64,000 nt of DNA. Origin: Streptomyces sp. GESEQ-35 (GTDB lineage: Bacteria > Actinomycetota > Actinomycetes > Streptomycetales > Streptomycetaceae). The notes under the pieces are model-generated. The model saw only the letters and a program-made list of their open reading frames with translations. It had not been told where the DNA came from and did not search any database. Position 1 is the first letter of the stretch; each line of letters starts with the position of its first letter. The stretch lies in the NCBI RefSeq assembly GCF_017948485.1, contig NZ_JAFFSX010000026.1:1-64000 (forward strand), written 5' to 3'. Positions 36,087-43,944 of this stretch are shown piece after piece. The position numbers and the translations under genes were made by a program.

Positions 36087-36535
36087 CATCACGGGAGACA
36101 AGGCCGACACCATCGCTGCACTCGGTATCCGTAGCCGGGGCCGTGGTGCGCGAAGACGGCCGTCTCCTTGCGATCCGCCGCGCCGACAACGGCACTTGGG
36201 AACTCCCCGGCGGTGTACTCGAACTCGACGAGACGCCCGAGGCAGGCGTCGCCCGCGAGGTCCTGGAAGAGACCGGCATCCACATCGAGGTGGACGAACT
36301 CACCGGGGTCTACAAGAACACGACCCGAGGCATCGTCGCCCTGGTCTTCCGCTGCAAGCCATCCGGCGGCACCGAGCGCACGTCTAGCGAGTCGACGGCC
36401 GTCTCCTGGCTCACGTCCGAAGAGGTCAGCGAGCGTATGTCCGAGGTCTACGCAATCCGCCTGCTGGACGCCTTGGATGGCAACGGCCCGCACGTCCGGA
36501 GCCACGACGGCAAGCGCCTCGTCCCAGCGGGATAG
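36080..36535 (+). CDS. NUDIX hydrolase
   Basis: 151 residues with a complete Nudix box (GVLELDETPEAGVAREVLEE then TGI: G-x5-E-x7-REVLEETGI). Hydrolyses a nucleoside diphosphate linked to another moiety; substrate unknown. A NUDIX gene is a regular accessory of pSAM2-like elements next to korSA. I chose the second ATG (36080) because the first (36068) would leave no room for a leader and the N-terminus STSRETRP is more typical. An operator overlaps the start. Confidence 0.88.
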   Translation: MSTSRETRPTPSLHSVSVAGAVVREDGRLLAIRRADNGTWELPGGVLELDETPEAGVAREVLEETGIHIEVDELTGVYKNTTRGIVALVFRCKPSGGTERTSSESTAVSWLTSEEVSERMSEVYAIRLLDALDGNGPHVRSHDGKRLVPAG

Positions 36536-36553
36536 AACTTTCCCTACTTCATC

Positions 36554-36660
36554 AAGTGCCCGCGCACGGCGCGGGCGCGCGCCGCCTCTGCGGCGCGGCC
36601 TGCCTCCTGTCTCCGCCCCGGCTGGCCGCGCCCGGCGGCGCGCTCTGCGGCTGCCGGGCT
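36554..36660 (-). repeat. GC-rich element with CCTGTCTCCGCCCC core, copy 3
   Basis: Very GC-rich tract with several short inverted repeats and CCTGTCTCCGCCCCGGCTGG (36604-36623). Like copy 1, it is adjacent to the long 171-bp repeat, in the same relative order but inverted orientation. Confidence 0.55.
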
Positions 36661-36678
36661 GAAGGGGAGACACCCTCT

Positions 36679-36850
36679 GTGGCTGGGGCGGTCGGCTCCG
36701 CGACTTTAGCCAGCCACTTTGGCGCGAGCCTCGAAGATCATGGCCCCAACGTCGTGCTTTAACGGGCAGGTCCACAGACTGCCCGACTCGCCACGAACTT
36801 ACGGGGCCATGATCACTCGCGCCAAAGCAGCTCCCGGCCAAAGTCGCTCC
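36679..36850 (-). repeat. Long non-coding repeat, copy 2 (inverted)
   Basis: Reverse complement of 1-171 with a few substitutions. It separates the conserved AICE backbone (NUDIX) from the cargo half, so it marks either an element site such as an origin or the point where cargo was added. Confidence 0.75.
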
Positions 36851-36871
36851 ACCGACCTTTTTCGCACACTA

Positions 36872-38098
36872 CTATTTGATGGACTTCCCCAATACATCCA
36901 AGATCCTACCAGCGGCTGGAGAGTCCGCAGGCAAAACAAGATAGAGCACGGCAGTAGCGATCAACATAACTCTTGCGCTTAGCGCCAATTCAGGTGATTC
37001 TTTCACCCCCGGCAAGAGGGGAATGGCGAACGCCCCAAAGAGTAGGCAGACACTAGGAAATACCTTCCTCCACACAAGGAGGGCGCGCGACACAAGGCTG
37101 ACATCCGCCGATTCCAAAATCACATCCCAATCACCCTTCACCAGCATCAGGGCCAACCGCACCAGGGAGGAATGTGCGGCGGAGAATCCGCTCGCATTGT
37201 TAGCCCTGATAATCAGCCTCTTACACGCCCGTATCTCAGATGCCAACGCCAGCAAATCGCGGCGATATTCAGCCCTAGCTTGCCGATCAAGCAGCCCCAC
37301 TCGACGAGTCCGCCAGGCCACAGCCTCTACTCTCTTCGCTGCTGCCTCCAGCTCAGAGACAAGGGCACGGGAGCGCGGCGCATCATACCAACGGAATTTC
37401 CACAGATCAGCATAACTAGCGACTCGAACGATATCGATCAACGCTCGATCCAACGGACGAACCCTGTGCGCGAGTGGAAATAGCAGCAGAGTGATAAGAG
37501 AATCACTCAGCCAGGAATTGATCAAAAAAATTCCACCCAGGAAGGCGGCCAGCGAGGGCGACACAAGCAAAGCGTCTGACTCATCAAACCAGAGCTGCCA
37601 AGCTAGCAAAGCAACACCAAACAGGAAGAGCGCGACATCAATAACGAAGATCACCAGCGAGGCTCTTCTTTTATCCCCGCCGGACAACCTCTCCACCTTG
37701 AAATTGAACGACGAATGCCACTTCCAGAAAATGGGGAAAAGTGAAATCGAAATCACAAAAACTGCTGTCGCGATGAAGGATGAGGAAGATTCGACAATAC
37801 CGGTCAATTCATATGAGAGTAATTCAAAAGGGACGGCGAAAAGTGCAACCAATGCGATCGCGACAGGCATTTTCGCCAGCCTCACCTTCCTCTTCTCTTT
37901 AAAATCTTGAGAGGCGAGATAGTACTTCCGAAGGCGAACATTCGAAGAAATCACGGCCCTACGCAGAAGGGCTCGATCGTCGTCATCGTCCACATGCAAG
38001 GCCCCCGCAAGACGTCTTCCAGTCTCAACGGCGTCCCTCAGGTCATCCAGGGTCGGACGGCTAGTCACATACGAGATTCTGACGTACTTGCGAACCAC
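36872..38098 (-). CDS. Low-GC multi-pass membrane protein of unknown function
   Basis: 408 residues, GTG start. Order: acidic N-terminal region with DDDDD (residues ~37-42), a membrane pair (VAIALVALFAVPFELLSYEL; FIATAVFVISISLFPIFW), a second pair (VIFVIDVALFLFGVALLAW; SPSLAAFLGGIFLINSWL), a basic soluble helical domain (~200-320) rich in Arg and Ala, and a last hydrophobic pair (VFPSVCLLFGAFAIPLL; MLIATAVLYLVLP). I recognise no family. GC is far below the element core, so it is recently acquired cargo. A membrane protein in this cargo position could belong to a defence or exclusion function, but nothing in the sequence proves it. Confidence 0.75.
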   Translation of the reverse strand: MVRKYVRISYVTSRPTLDDLRDAVETGRRLAGALHVDDDDDRALLRRAVISSNVRLRKYYLASQDFKEKRKVRLAKMPVAIALVALFAVPFELLSYELTGIVESSSSFIATAVFVISISLFPIFWKWHSSFNFKVERLSGGDKRRASLVIFVIDVALFLFGVALLAWQLWFDESDALLVSPSLAAFLGGIFLINSWLSDSLITLLLFPLAHRVRPLDRALIDIVRVASYADLWKFRWYDAPRSRALVSELEAAAKRVEAVAWRTRRVGLLDRQARAEYRRDLLALASEIRACKRLIIRANNASGFSAAHSSLVRLALMLVKGDWDVILESADVSLVSRALLVWRKVFPSVCLLFGAFAIPLLPGVKESPELALSARVMLIATAVLYLVLPADSPAAGRILDVLGKSIK

Positions 38099-38333
38099 GT
38101 CAACGGCAGTCTCAACCAGGAGGTCGTTGAGGAGCGGAGGAGTCGGGCGCTGGCAGCATGGCCGTGGGATGATCAGACTTTCAAGGCCCGAGAAGCAAGC
38201 CTAAGCAGGGTGGCATGCAAGGCGTCGGCTGAGACGTGTGACCATTCATGGACAGCCTAGCCCCGACTAATCGCAGACGTGTCCCTGATCAGCGACGTTA
38301 CCCGAGACCGAAGGGCTCTTCGGAGCCGTTGCC

Positions 38334-38357
38334 GTACAGCAGCGAAGTACAGCAACC
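38334..38357 (-). repeat. 24-bp TGCTGTACTTC motif, copy 2
   Basis: Minus strand GGTTGCTGTACTTC then GCTGCTGTAC; 23 of 24 bases equal to copy 1. With copy 3 at 43210 in the same orientation it flanks a ~4.9-kb segment. Confidence 0.6.
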
Positions 38358-38550
38358 ACGCCGACAAGCATCGACCGTTGATGTTCCCCGCAGCCTTCCT
38401 GACCAGCCCAGCAGACCTCAGCGACCGCCCCGCCCGTAGTTCGCATCGAGGGGGCAGGTCTGCCGGGGGGCTTGACTCGGCAATTGAGACTCCGTCGACC
38501 TAGGGCGTCACCGAACCGCGATCGGCCGCAAGGTTCACACCTTGAACAGT

Positions 38551-38585
38551 GTTGAAGCCCAGACCGCCACGGCCCGGGCTTCAAC
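38551..38585. terminator. Hairpin terminator
   Basis: TTGAAGCCC...GGGCTTCAA, followed by little T-rich sequence; 9 bp past the stop of the 48-residue gene on the minus strand. Confidence 0.7.
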
Positions 38586-38593
38586 CTTCAGAG

Positions 38594-38740
38594 TTACTTG
38601 ATCTTCTTGTTGACGGCGAGAGCCTTCACGACCTCCGGCACATCACGGCTGTCGCACTTACGAAGCGCGACTAGGCCGATCGTGAGACGTACCAGGGGCG
38701 GGACAACGAGTCCCAGAAGGATCGTGATTTCGAGCAGCAC
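38594..38740 (-). CDS. Putative 48-residue membrane peptide
   Basis: GTG start with AAAGGG 8 bp upstream; product VLLEITILLGLVVPPLVRL followed by a short polar tail ending AVNKKIK, one membrane helix. Directly followed by a hairpin terminator, which supports a real transcript. Small one-helix proteins of this kind are common in Streptomyces mobile DNA; role unknown. Confidence 0.5.
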   Translation of the reverse strand: MLLEITILLGLVVPPLVRLTIGLVALRKCDSRDVPEVVKALAVNKKIK

Positions 38741-39128
38741 TGACTACACCCTTTGAAGAAACGGGATGCAGTCGAGCTGAGAAAAAAGAGGGCTCGCAGG
38801 GCCCAGCGCACCAGCTCAACCCACACAGGACATACTCTGAAGTAGGCGAGCGGTCATAATTTCGCACTTAGGCCTGCGAGTCAAGGAGGTCGCTCGCGGG
38901 CTCGTGCCCCTCGCATGCCCGATCAAGCAGCGACTGACGGGGAACGGCGGCGACCACTTCAAGAACCCGCAGCTCAGCGTCGCGCCAGCTCAGCCCCGAT
39001 CCGCATACGCGATCTTCCAAACTGGGGCTCAAGCCTTCGGGTGGTCCCTTGAATGGGTCATTGAGTAATCCGATCTCCTGATGGCGACCCCCCAAAGGGG
39101 AGAAAATTGGCCGTGGTCGTCCGGCTGA
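38741..39128. other. Stretch with a possible truncated minus-strand gene
   Basis: A minus-strand frame from about 39110 to the stop at 38868 reads GLSPSLEDRVCGSGLSWRDA and ends DLLDSQA. It looks protein-like but has no start, because the IS110 fragment replaces its 5' end. It could be the last ~80 residues of a lost gene. Otherwise nothing recognised. Confidence 0.3.
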
Positions 39129-39560
39129 CTGGCTGAGATCGGCGCGGACATGGCCCGTTTCCCCTCGGCCGCCCACCTGGCCTCTTGGGCCGGGATGTGT
39201 CCGGGCAACCACGAGTCCGCCGGCATGCACACTTCCGGCAAGTCCCGGCCAGGCGACCCGTGGCTGAAGAATGCGCTCGGACTCGCCGCCACCGCGGCGG
39301 CCCGCGGCAAGAACACCTATCTGGCGTCGCGCTATAAACGCATCGCGATCCGCCGCGGCAAGAAGCGGGCCCTGGTCGCCCTCGGGCACACCATCTTGAC
39401 CTCGATCTGGCACATGCTCATCAACGACGCCGAGTACGCCGACCTCGGAGCGGACTACTTCCTCCAGCGAACCGGCCGGGCGCGCCAGACACGGCGCCTG
39501 GTCAGCCAGCTCAACATGCTCGGCTATCAAGTGTCCCTCCAATCGGCAGATGCGGACTGA
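39129..39560 (+). pseudogene. IS110-family transposase, C-terminal fragment
   Basis: LAEIGADMARFPSAAHLASW followed by a GMCPGNHESAG motif and KKRALVALGHTILTSIWHML are hallmarks of the IS110/Transposase_20 C-terminal domain. The N-terminal DEDD (RuvC-like) half is absent and a stop lies immediately upstream. A dead remnant about 140 residues long of a normally ~400-residue enzyme. Confidence 0.85.
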
Positions 39561-39606
39561 GCTGCGACGTCAGGGGATTTTCGAATCAGACTCCGCCGAC
39601 CGCGAG

Positions 39607-40701
39607 CTAGCCGTCCTGCAAGGGCAACGGTGGCGATAGATGATCGAGGTCTAGCTCTTCACTGCGCCTGTATCGCTCGAAAGAAAACTCTTCACTGGTG
39701 GATAGATCGCCACGGATCTGCCCACCCTCTACAGCTGCCAGGATGTCTGTTGCTGCGCTTGCCGACGGAACGCACATGGCGGCCAGAGAGTCAGCAAAGC
39801 CACCCCACAACCAGTACCGCACGATCGAGTCCATCTCGGCATTTTCACGCTTCAAGCGTTGCGCGATATCCGCAGGCTTACGCCGAATTTCCCCATTCGC
39901 GTCGTACAGCCAATCAGACAGCTCCACTGGAAGATCGGGCAGCTCGTCTGGCTCGAAGCTGGGAATAACACCGGCCTTCAGTACGACACACAGCGCCAAA
40001 GCGTACGGGGTGGACTTCCACCCTTCCTCACACTCCAGCCGAAGTGAAACCACATGATCAAGAGCCCAACCCACCGGGCTCTCAAGATTGCCCTCGCGCC
40101 CCTCAACGAGTTTCTGTAGGGGGCGAACCCACGGCACCACTTCATCCGGGAAAGCAAAGCGCGCGAAGCGTCGACCAACTCGTTGACCAAAACGCCTTAC
40201 GTCATCAATCTGAAGAATTCCGTGTCGGGCGCCAACCTCAGAAAGAACCGACTTATCCAGTGTGGCTATGAATGACAAGTCAGCGAAACTCTGCGGACCG
40301 AGCTCTGGAATATGCACAAGGTTCGGCTGTCGACCGCTCCGCGCAGGCTTTGCTTTATCCTCTTCGAGCACGACTACACAGGCCACGTGAAATGTCGGAC
40401 GGCTGCGGAGAACCAGGTCGCATGTCTGCGTGACGACCACTACGCCGTTGGGAGTGGGTTGTTGGCGGATGATGCCGTTGGCGGTCACGACCGGAACCTG
40501 CATTAGATCAAGAACGTCGCCTTGTCGGTACTCATCCAGGTCTTCCGGCACCTCATCGACGGACGCACAGCGCCCCTTGTCTGGCGTTGGCCGCAGGGAA
40601 GCCCACCCTAGACTGAAGATCCTTTTTATCGGTGAGAGCAGGCGTCTGGCGCTCGATTCACCGCCGACTCCCCGCTTCGGCGTACGGCCATGCTCACCCA
40701 T
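39607..40701 (-). CDS. 'QTCDL' protein of unknown function (operon gene 3)
   Basis: 364 residues, soluble. The recognisable feature is a block YRQGDVLDLMQVPVVTANG then VVVVTQTCDLVLR (residues ~57-97), followed by a DLSFIATLDKSVL stretch and RRFGQRVGRRFARFAFPDEV, an order I know from uncharacterised bacterial proteins often found with TIGR04255 proteins. No catalytic motif can be named; the QTCD Cys/Asp is a possible active or metal site. It starts 21 bp after the HTH gene's stop on the same strand. GC is lower than the element core. Confidence 0.75.
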   Translation of the reverse strand: MGEHGRTPKRGVGGESSARRLLSPIKRIFSLGWASLRPTPDKGRCASVDEVPEDLDEYRQGDVLDLMQVPVVTANGIIRQQPTPNGVVVVTQTCDLVLRSRPTFHVACVVVLEEDKAKPARSGRQPNLVHIPELGPQSFADLSFIATLDKSVLSEVGARHGILQIDDVRRFGQRVGRRFARFAFPDEVVPWVRPLQKLVEGREGNLESPVGWALDHVVSLRLECEEGWKSTPYALALCVVLKAGVIPSFEPDELPDLPVELSDWLYDANGEIRRKPADIAQRLKRENAEMDSIVRYWLWGGFADSLAAMCVPSASAATDILAAVEGGQIRGDLSTSEEFSFERYRRSEELDLDHLSPPLPLQDG

Positions 40702-40722
40702 GCTGTGGCGAACTCCCGACGT

Positions 40723-41379
40723 TCAGTCAGCATCCTGTCCAATTAGCTGACTTGCAGTGTAGCCGACACCATTCACCGCTGCCCCGGGACGACGATGCTG
40801 GGCCTTGAACGCCTCCGCGGGACTTAGCCCGCCGGCACTGGCGGCGAGCAACCAAGTACGTACGCGTTCCGGGTTGTTGACAGGTGCATTGCGAACCAGT
40901 GAAACAAGTTCAGTCGCTAGCTCGATGTGCCGAGCATTCATCCGGCCGCCAGAAGCCCAGAGGTGAACGGACCTTCGACTCACACCGAGGATCTTGCTCA
41001 GCTGCTCCCAAGTGAGACCTGACTGGTCATGTAGATCTTGGATGAGTTCAGCTGTGTTCGGCTCAGGGGCATCCTCAACCGTCGCGACGGGGGTGTTGCT
41101 TGCCAAGTCAGCCTGGCGCGTACCCACCGTTGACATGGGCAGTGTCGCCGCGGGATCAAGGGGACTAGTCGTATGGTCGCCCAACGCAAGAGCGTTTGCA
41201 GCTGGTGCGCCAATGAAACATGAGGTGGTCATGGATGCCGCAAGGAAAAGGCCTGTCGCCCAAATCCTTGGAGTGGGTATCGCCGAATTTGGCGCGGAGT
41301 GTTGAAGCGCGCCAGAGACGCCTTCCACATCAAAGGCTGAAGCGGGATGCCCTCCAGCCGCGGTGGTCATTTCCATCAT
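40723..41379 (-). CDS. Membrane-anchored HTH protein (operon gene 2)
   Basis: 218 residues. The N-terminal part has one hydrophobic segment (IWATGLFLAASMTTSCFIGA, ~39-58). The C-terminal part has a Cro/XRE-like helix-turn-helix (LTWEQLSKILGVSRRSVHLW, ~120-140) and a further helix pair (NNPERVRTWLLAASAGGLSP). A DNA-binding domain linked to a membrane segment is unusual and suggests either signal transduction or a membrane-held repressor. The ATG overlaps the TIGR04255 gene stop (ATGA), so the two are translated together. Confidence 0.72.
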   Translation of the reverse strand: MMEMTTAAGGHPASAFDVEGVSGALQHSAPNSAIPTPRIWATGLFLAASMTTSCFIGAPAANALALGDHTTSPLDPAATLPMSTVGTRQADLASNTPVATVEDAPEPNTAELIQDLHDQSGLTWEQLSKILGVSRRSVHLWASGGRMNARHIELATELVSLVRNAPVNNPERVRTWLLAASAGGLSPAEAFKAQHRRPGAAVNGVGYTASQLIGQDAD

Positions 41380-42185
41380 ACGTCACCCCCAAATTCCCTC
41401 AGAAAGTCCAGGGTGACCGCCCATCGAAGAAATCGGTAAGCGCGCTCAGCCAGAGCTAGCGCCTCAGCCTGGATGGCCGTGGGCGAAGGGTTAATTGCAT
41501 CATTTTGCAGATAGGCGTCAAGATCCAGGACGTAGCTGCGCTGGGGGAGCACTGGAAGGCCAGGATCAAAGCCAGAATTTTCGGGCAACTGCCCCCATTG
41601 CCCAACCAGGCCAGTGCCGCCACCCAGGATGAAGGACGCTTGCGAGACGGCATGCTGCAATTGAGCATTTCCGAGCGAGGTGGAAGACAAGCCGAGAATT
41701 TCAGCCCTGAATAGGTCACTCAGGCGATGCAGCAAATCTCCAGTGATTTGATTCGTGTAGCGCACTCCAATGCGATTAAACGAGGGAACTTTTACGATTC
41801 TGTGCAGCACTTCAACAATAGAGAGAAGTTCCTTGCAGAAATCGCCGCGCCCACTGTAATTCGACGTTTCAAGGGAGATTGCCCCGTTTGTCAACGTGAC
41901 TGTTCTAGTCCTGTCCGCAGACCTTAGGCGCCAAACAGTTTGTGATGTTGGTTGAGACGCCACCTGCCCGCCCCCTACCAGCAGATTTAGCTCAGTCGAG
42001 GAATCCGAGTACGGGTAGACGTCGCTGAGTGCGACCGTGAACTCGCCAGCAGTCGAGGGCGAGTCCAGAACGGACATCCGTTCAAAGCGAAGCTGGCTCA
42101 GCACCCTGACGAGGGGCGCTCTCGGCAGATCCACTTCGTCGTACGGCTCATCGCCGAACGGCTGGCTAAGTTGGCGAGGTCCCAT
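41376..42185 (-). CDS. TIGR04255-family protein (operon gene 1)
   Basis: 269 residues. The N-terminal DEVDLPRAPLVRVLSQLRFE and the central FNRIGVRYTNQI match the sporadically distributed TIGR04255 family, whose function is unknown. The C-terminal third (DLDAYLQNDAINPSPTAIQA then AERAYRFLRWAVTLDFLREF) is helical. It leads a three-gene operon and is divergent from the hypothetical gene at 42.6 kb. TIGR04255 proteins occur patchily in mobile DNA, which fits a defence or conflict role, but that is inference. Confidence 0.78.
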   Translation of the reverse strand: MGPRQLSQPFGDEPYDEVDLPRAPLVRVLSQLRFERMSVLDSPSTAGEFTVALSDVYPYSDSSTELNLLVGGGQVASQPTSQTVWRLRSADRTRTVTLTNGAISLETSNYSGRGDFCKELLSIVEVLHRIVKVPSFNRIGVRYTNQITGDLLHRLSDLFRAEILGLSSTSLGNAQLQHAVSQASFILGGGTGLVGQWGQLPENSGFDPGLPVLPQRSYVLDLDAYLQNDAINPSPTAIQAEALALAERAYRFLRWAVTLDFLREFGGDV

Positions 42186-42594
42186 ACTTCACACGTTACT
42201 TCACACCCTCCATCGCCGTCACGAGGGTTGCTAGAGTCTGTGCGCCAGCTGGGTGTATGATGCGCCGCTTCGTTGACACTTCCGTTGCCAAACCACGAGG
42301 CAGATGGATTGGATGCTTCCGGCAAACCTCCTAGGCGTGAGTGTGTAACTGCGTGACAACGCTTGCAGACAGCAGCAGAGAGGTGCGCACACTTACGGGC
42401 CATCGCTCCAGGTGAAGGACACACCAGGCCAGGCAGAGCGCCGTCGAAGTTGCTTCGGGACGAAGTAGTCGCTCGGTCGAGGCATGGGTGCTCGCGATGG
42501 GGGCCCAGCTCGTCCAAAACCCACCCACACCGAGGCTTTCGACGCTGGCATGCTGGCAGGTCCGAGTATCGGACCGCAGCCCCAGGGGGACAGC
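42186..42594. other. Divergent intergenic region
   Basis: Holds the presumed promoters of the three-gene operon (minus) and of the 42.6-kb gene (plus). I see no clear operator. A minus-strand frame here contains CKRCHAVTH, reminiscent of an HNH zinc knuckle, but no complete domain. Confidence 0.35.
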
Positions 42595-43185
42595 GTGATC
42601 GTGAACCGGAGTATCGGCAGCGAACAGCCTGATGAGTACGACGAGCTAGAACAGCACCTCACCCAGAAACTCAACGTCCCGCTCGACTGGCCTGAAGATA
42701 GCGGCCTCACTGTCGGCCACGTCGCCAAAATCGCCGTTGCTGCAACCTGTGACACCGCGTACAGCCAAGCTGCCAACGGTCACTTGATCGACCTGTTCGC
42801 GGCGCTCCCGCTGCCGGGAACCCCAGAAGGGGAAGGCTTTTGGAAGCGCATCGGCGATGCCGGGGACGACGCGGCCCTGAACATCGATCCTGCCAACATG
42901 GGCGGCCCGTTCTTCGACCGCATCCATGGCGGCAACGAGAGAGGCATCGCCTACCGCGTCTTGAGCTTCCTGGAGGAGCTGACGCCCTCTCAGCGAACGG
43001 CCATAGCAGAGGTCATCGGCTCAGTCCTCGACAACGGCACCATCGGCGTTAGTGGCCGCTACGGGGGCGAGCTGTGGCTACGGGACGCAGAGATGAGTGC
43101 ATGGCGCGTCGCGCTGGCCAGTCGGCGGGAGTTCGAAACGGCACAGGACCGTGAGCGATTCTTCGAAGCATGGCGCCGCGCCTGA
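42595..43185 (+). CDS. Hypothetical protein, cargo gene
   Basis: 196 residues from the GTG preceded by AGGGGGA. Sequence: acidic N-terminus (DEYDELEQHLTQKLNVPLDW), a central Asp/Gly-rich part (IGDAGDDAALNIDPANMGGP), a helical region (YRVLSFLEELTPSQRTAIAE) and a basic end (RREFETAQDRERFFEAWRRA). No family recognised. An ATG 37 codons upstream (42484) would add a Pro-rich leader and cannot be excluded. Confidence 0.6.
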   Translation: MIVNRSIGSEQPDEYDELEQHLTQKLNVPLDWPEDSGLTVGHVAKIAVAATCDTAYSQAANGHLIDLFAALPLPGTPEGEGFWKRIGDAGDDAALNIDPANMGGPFFDRIHGGNERGIAYRVLSFLEELTPSQRTAIAEVIGSVLDNGTIGVSGRYGGELWLRDAEMSAWRVALASRREFETAQDRERFFEAWRRA

Positions 43186-43209
43186 CCGCCTGGCGCACCC
43201 CAAGTTGCA

Positions 43210-43233
43210 GTACAGCAGAGAAGTACCGCAACC
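43210..43233 (-). repeat. 24-bp TGCTGTACTTC motif, copy 3
   Basis: Minus strand GGTTGCGGTACTTC then TCTGCTGTAC; same orientation as copy 2. Confidence 0.6.
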
Positions 43234-43395
43234 ACAGCAACCGACCCCCGTCTGACAGGATCCGCACAAGGCTCCTCAACGACCGGTCTGACCCTCACTG
43301 ACCGATCCACTTAAGAGCTACGGATCAGAAGGGTTGCGGGATCGTCACGGACCCGCCGCCACAGATTGCTCTTGTCGACGCAATCTCCGAGGGGC

Positions 43396-43479
43396 GTGGC
43401 TGAGGCCGGTAGGGGTACAACGAGGCACACGCGAGCCTGATCGGTCGGCGAACCCGCCATCGTGGCTGGCTGTCGTCGG
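43396..43479 (-). repeat. 84-bp dispersed repeat, copy 2
   Basis: Reverse complement aligns with 734-817 without gaps at ~80% identity by eye. Confidence 0.65.
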
Positions 43480-43641
43480 CTGAAGGGCACACAGGCGAAA
43501 GAAGGTTCTCTCCACGCCGCGCGCGGCGCATCAGCCGGGCCTCCACAACTCGGCGGGGAAGGGAGCCCGGGTTCGTATCGGGCTCCCTTCCCCGCATTCA
43601 CTGGAGGTCACGGCCGTCAGGTGCCGTTGTCCCCCGTTCCT

Positions 43642-43944
43642 TCAGATGCCGTGAGGTTCGTCAGCGGTCAAAAGGCGACCGCGGCTGGTAGCGACGCGAA
43701 GTACGTCTCGCAAGGCCCCGGTCAGTTCCGTCGCCAACCGCCGTACGTTTTCCGGATCCGCGTACTGGTCGTCGAGGGTTTCCGAGGCCTGTTCCAGCAG
43801 TTCGGCCGCCGTGCCGAGTTGGACGGCTTCGATGTTGTCCGCCAGTCGGGACATGTAGCCGTCCCGGTCGTCGGTGCTCAGGTAGCAGGGCTTGCCCTCT
43901 GGACCCGACCACGGGAGAAGCCGCAGTTCGTTCCGAGCCGTCAT
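43642..43944 (-). CDS. Conserved small protein, last gene of the GntR cluster
   Basis: 100 residues, MTARNELRLLPWSGPEGKPC then YLSTDDRDGYMSRLADNIEAVQLG. Helical, acidic; the family (name unknown) occurs next to GntR regulators in Streptomyces mobile DNA. Its ATG overlaps the GntR stop (ATGA), so it is translationally coupled to the regulator. Confidence 0.7.
   Translation of the reverse strand: MTARNELRLLPWSGPEGKPCYLSTDDRDGYMSRLADNIEAVQLGTAAELLEQASETLDDQYADPENVRRLATELTGALRDVLRVATSRGRLLTADEPHGI

Larger units (their letters stand above)
38099..38593. other. Intergenic stretch with the 24-bp motif and a terminator
   Basis: No gene seen. Holds copy 2 of the TGCTGTACTTC motif (38334-38357) and a terminator-like hairpin (38551-38585). 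Confidence 0.5.
43186..43641. other. Intergenic stretch with two dispersed repeats
   Basis: No gene seen. Contains copy 3 of the 24-bp motif (43210-43233) and copy 2 of the 84-bp repeat (43396-43479). Both repeats have partners in the left island. Confidence 0.55.

Noticed and set aside
38868-39542. 224-codon minus-strand frame
   Set aside because: Its first half is antisense to the IS110 fragment. Only the last ~80 residues look protein-like, noted as a possible truncated gene.
42098-42517. Minus-strand frame with CKRCHAVTH resembling an HNH zinc knuckle
   Set aside because: No complete HNH core, and it overlaps two opposing promoters and the TIGR04255 gene start.
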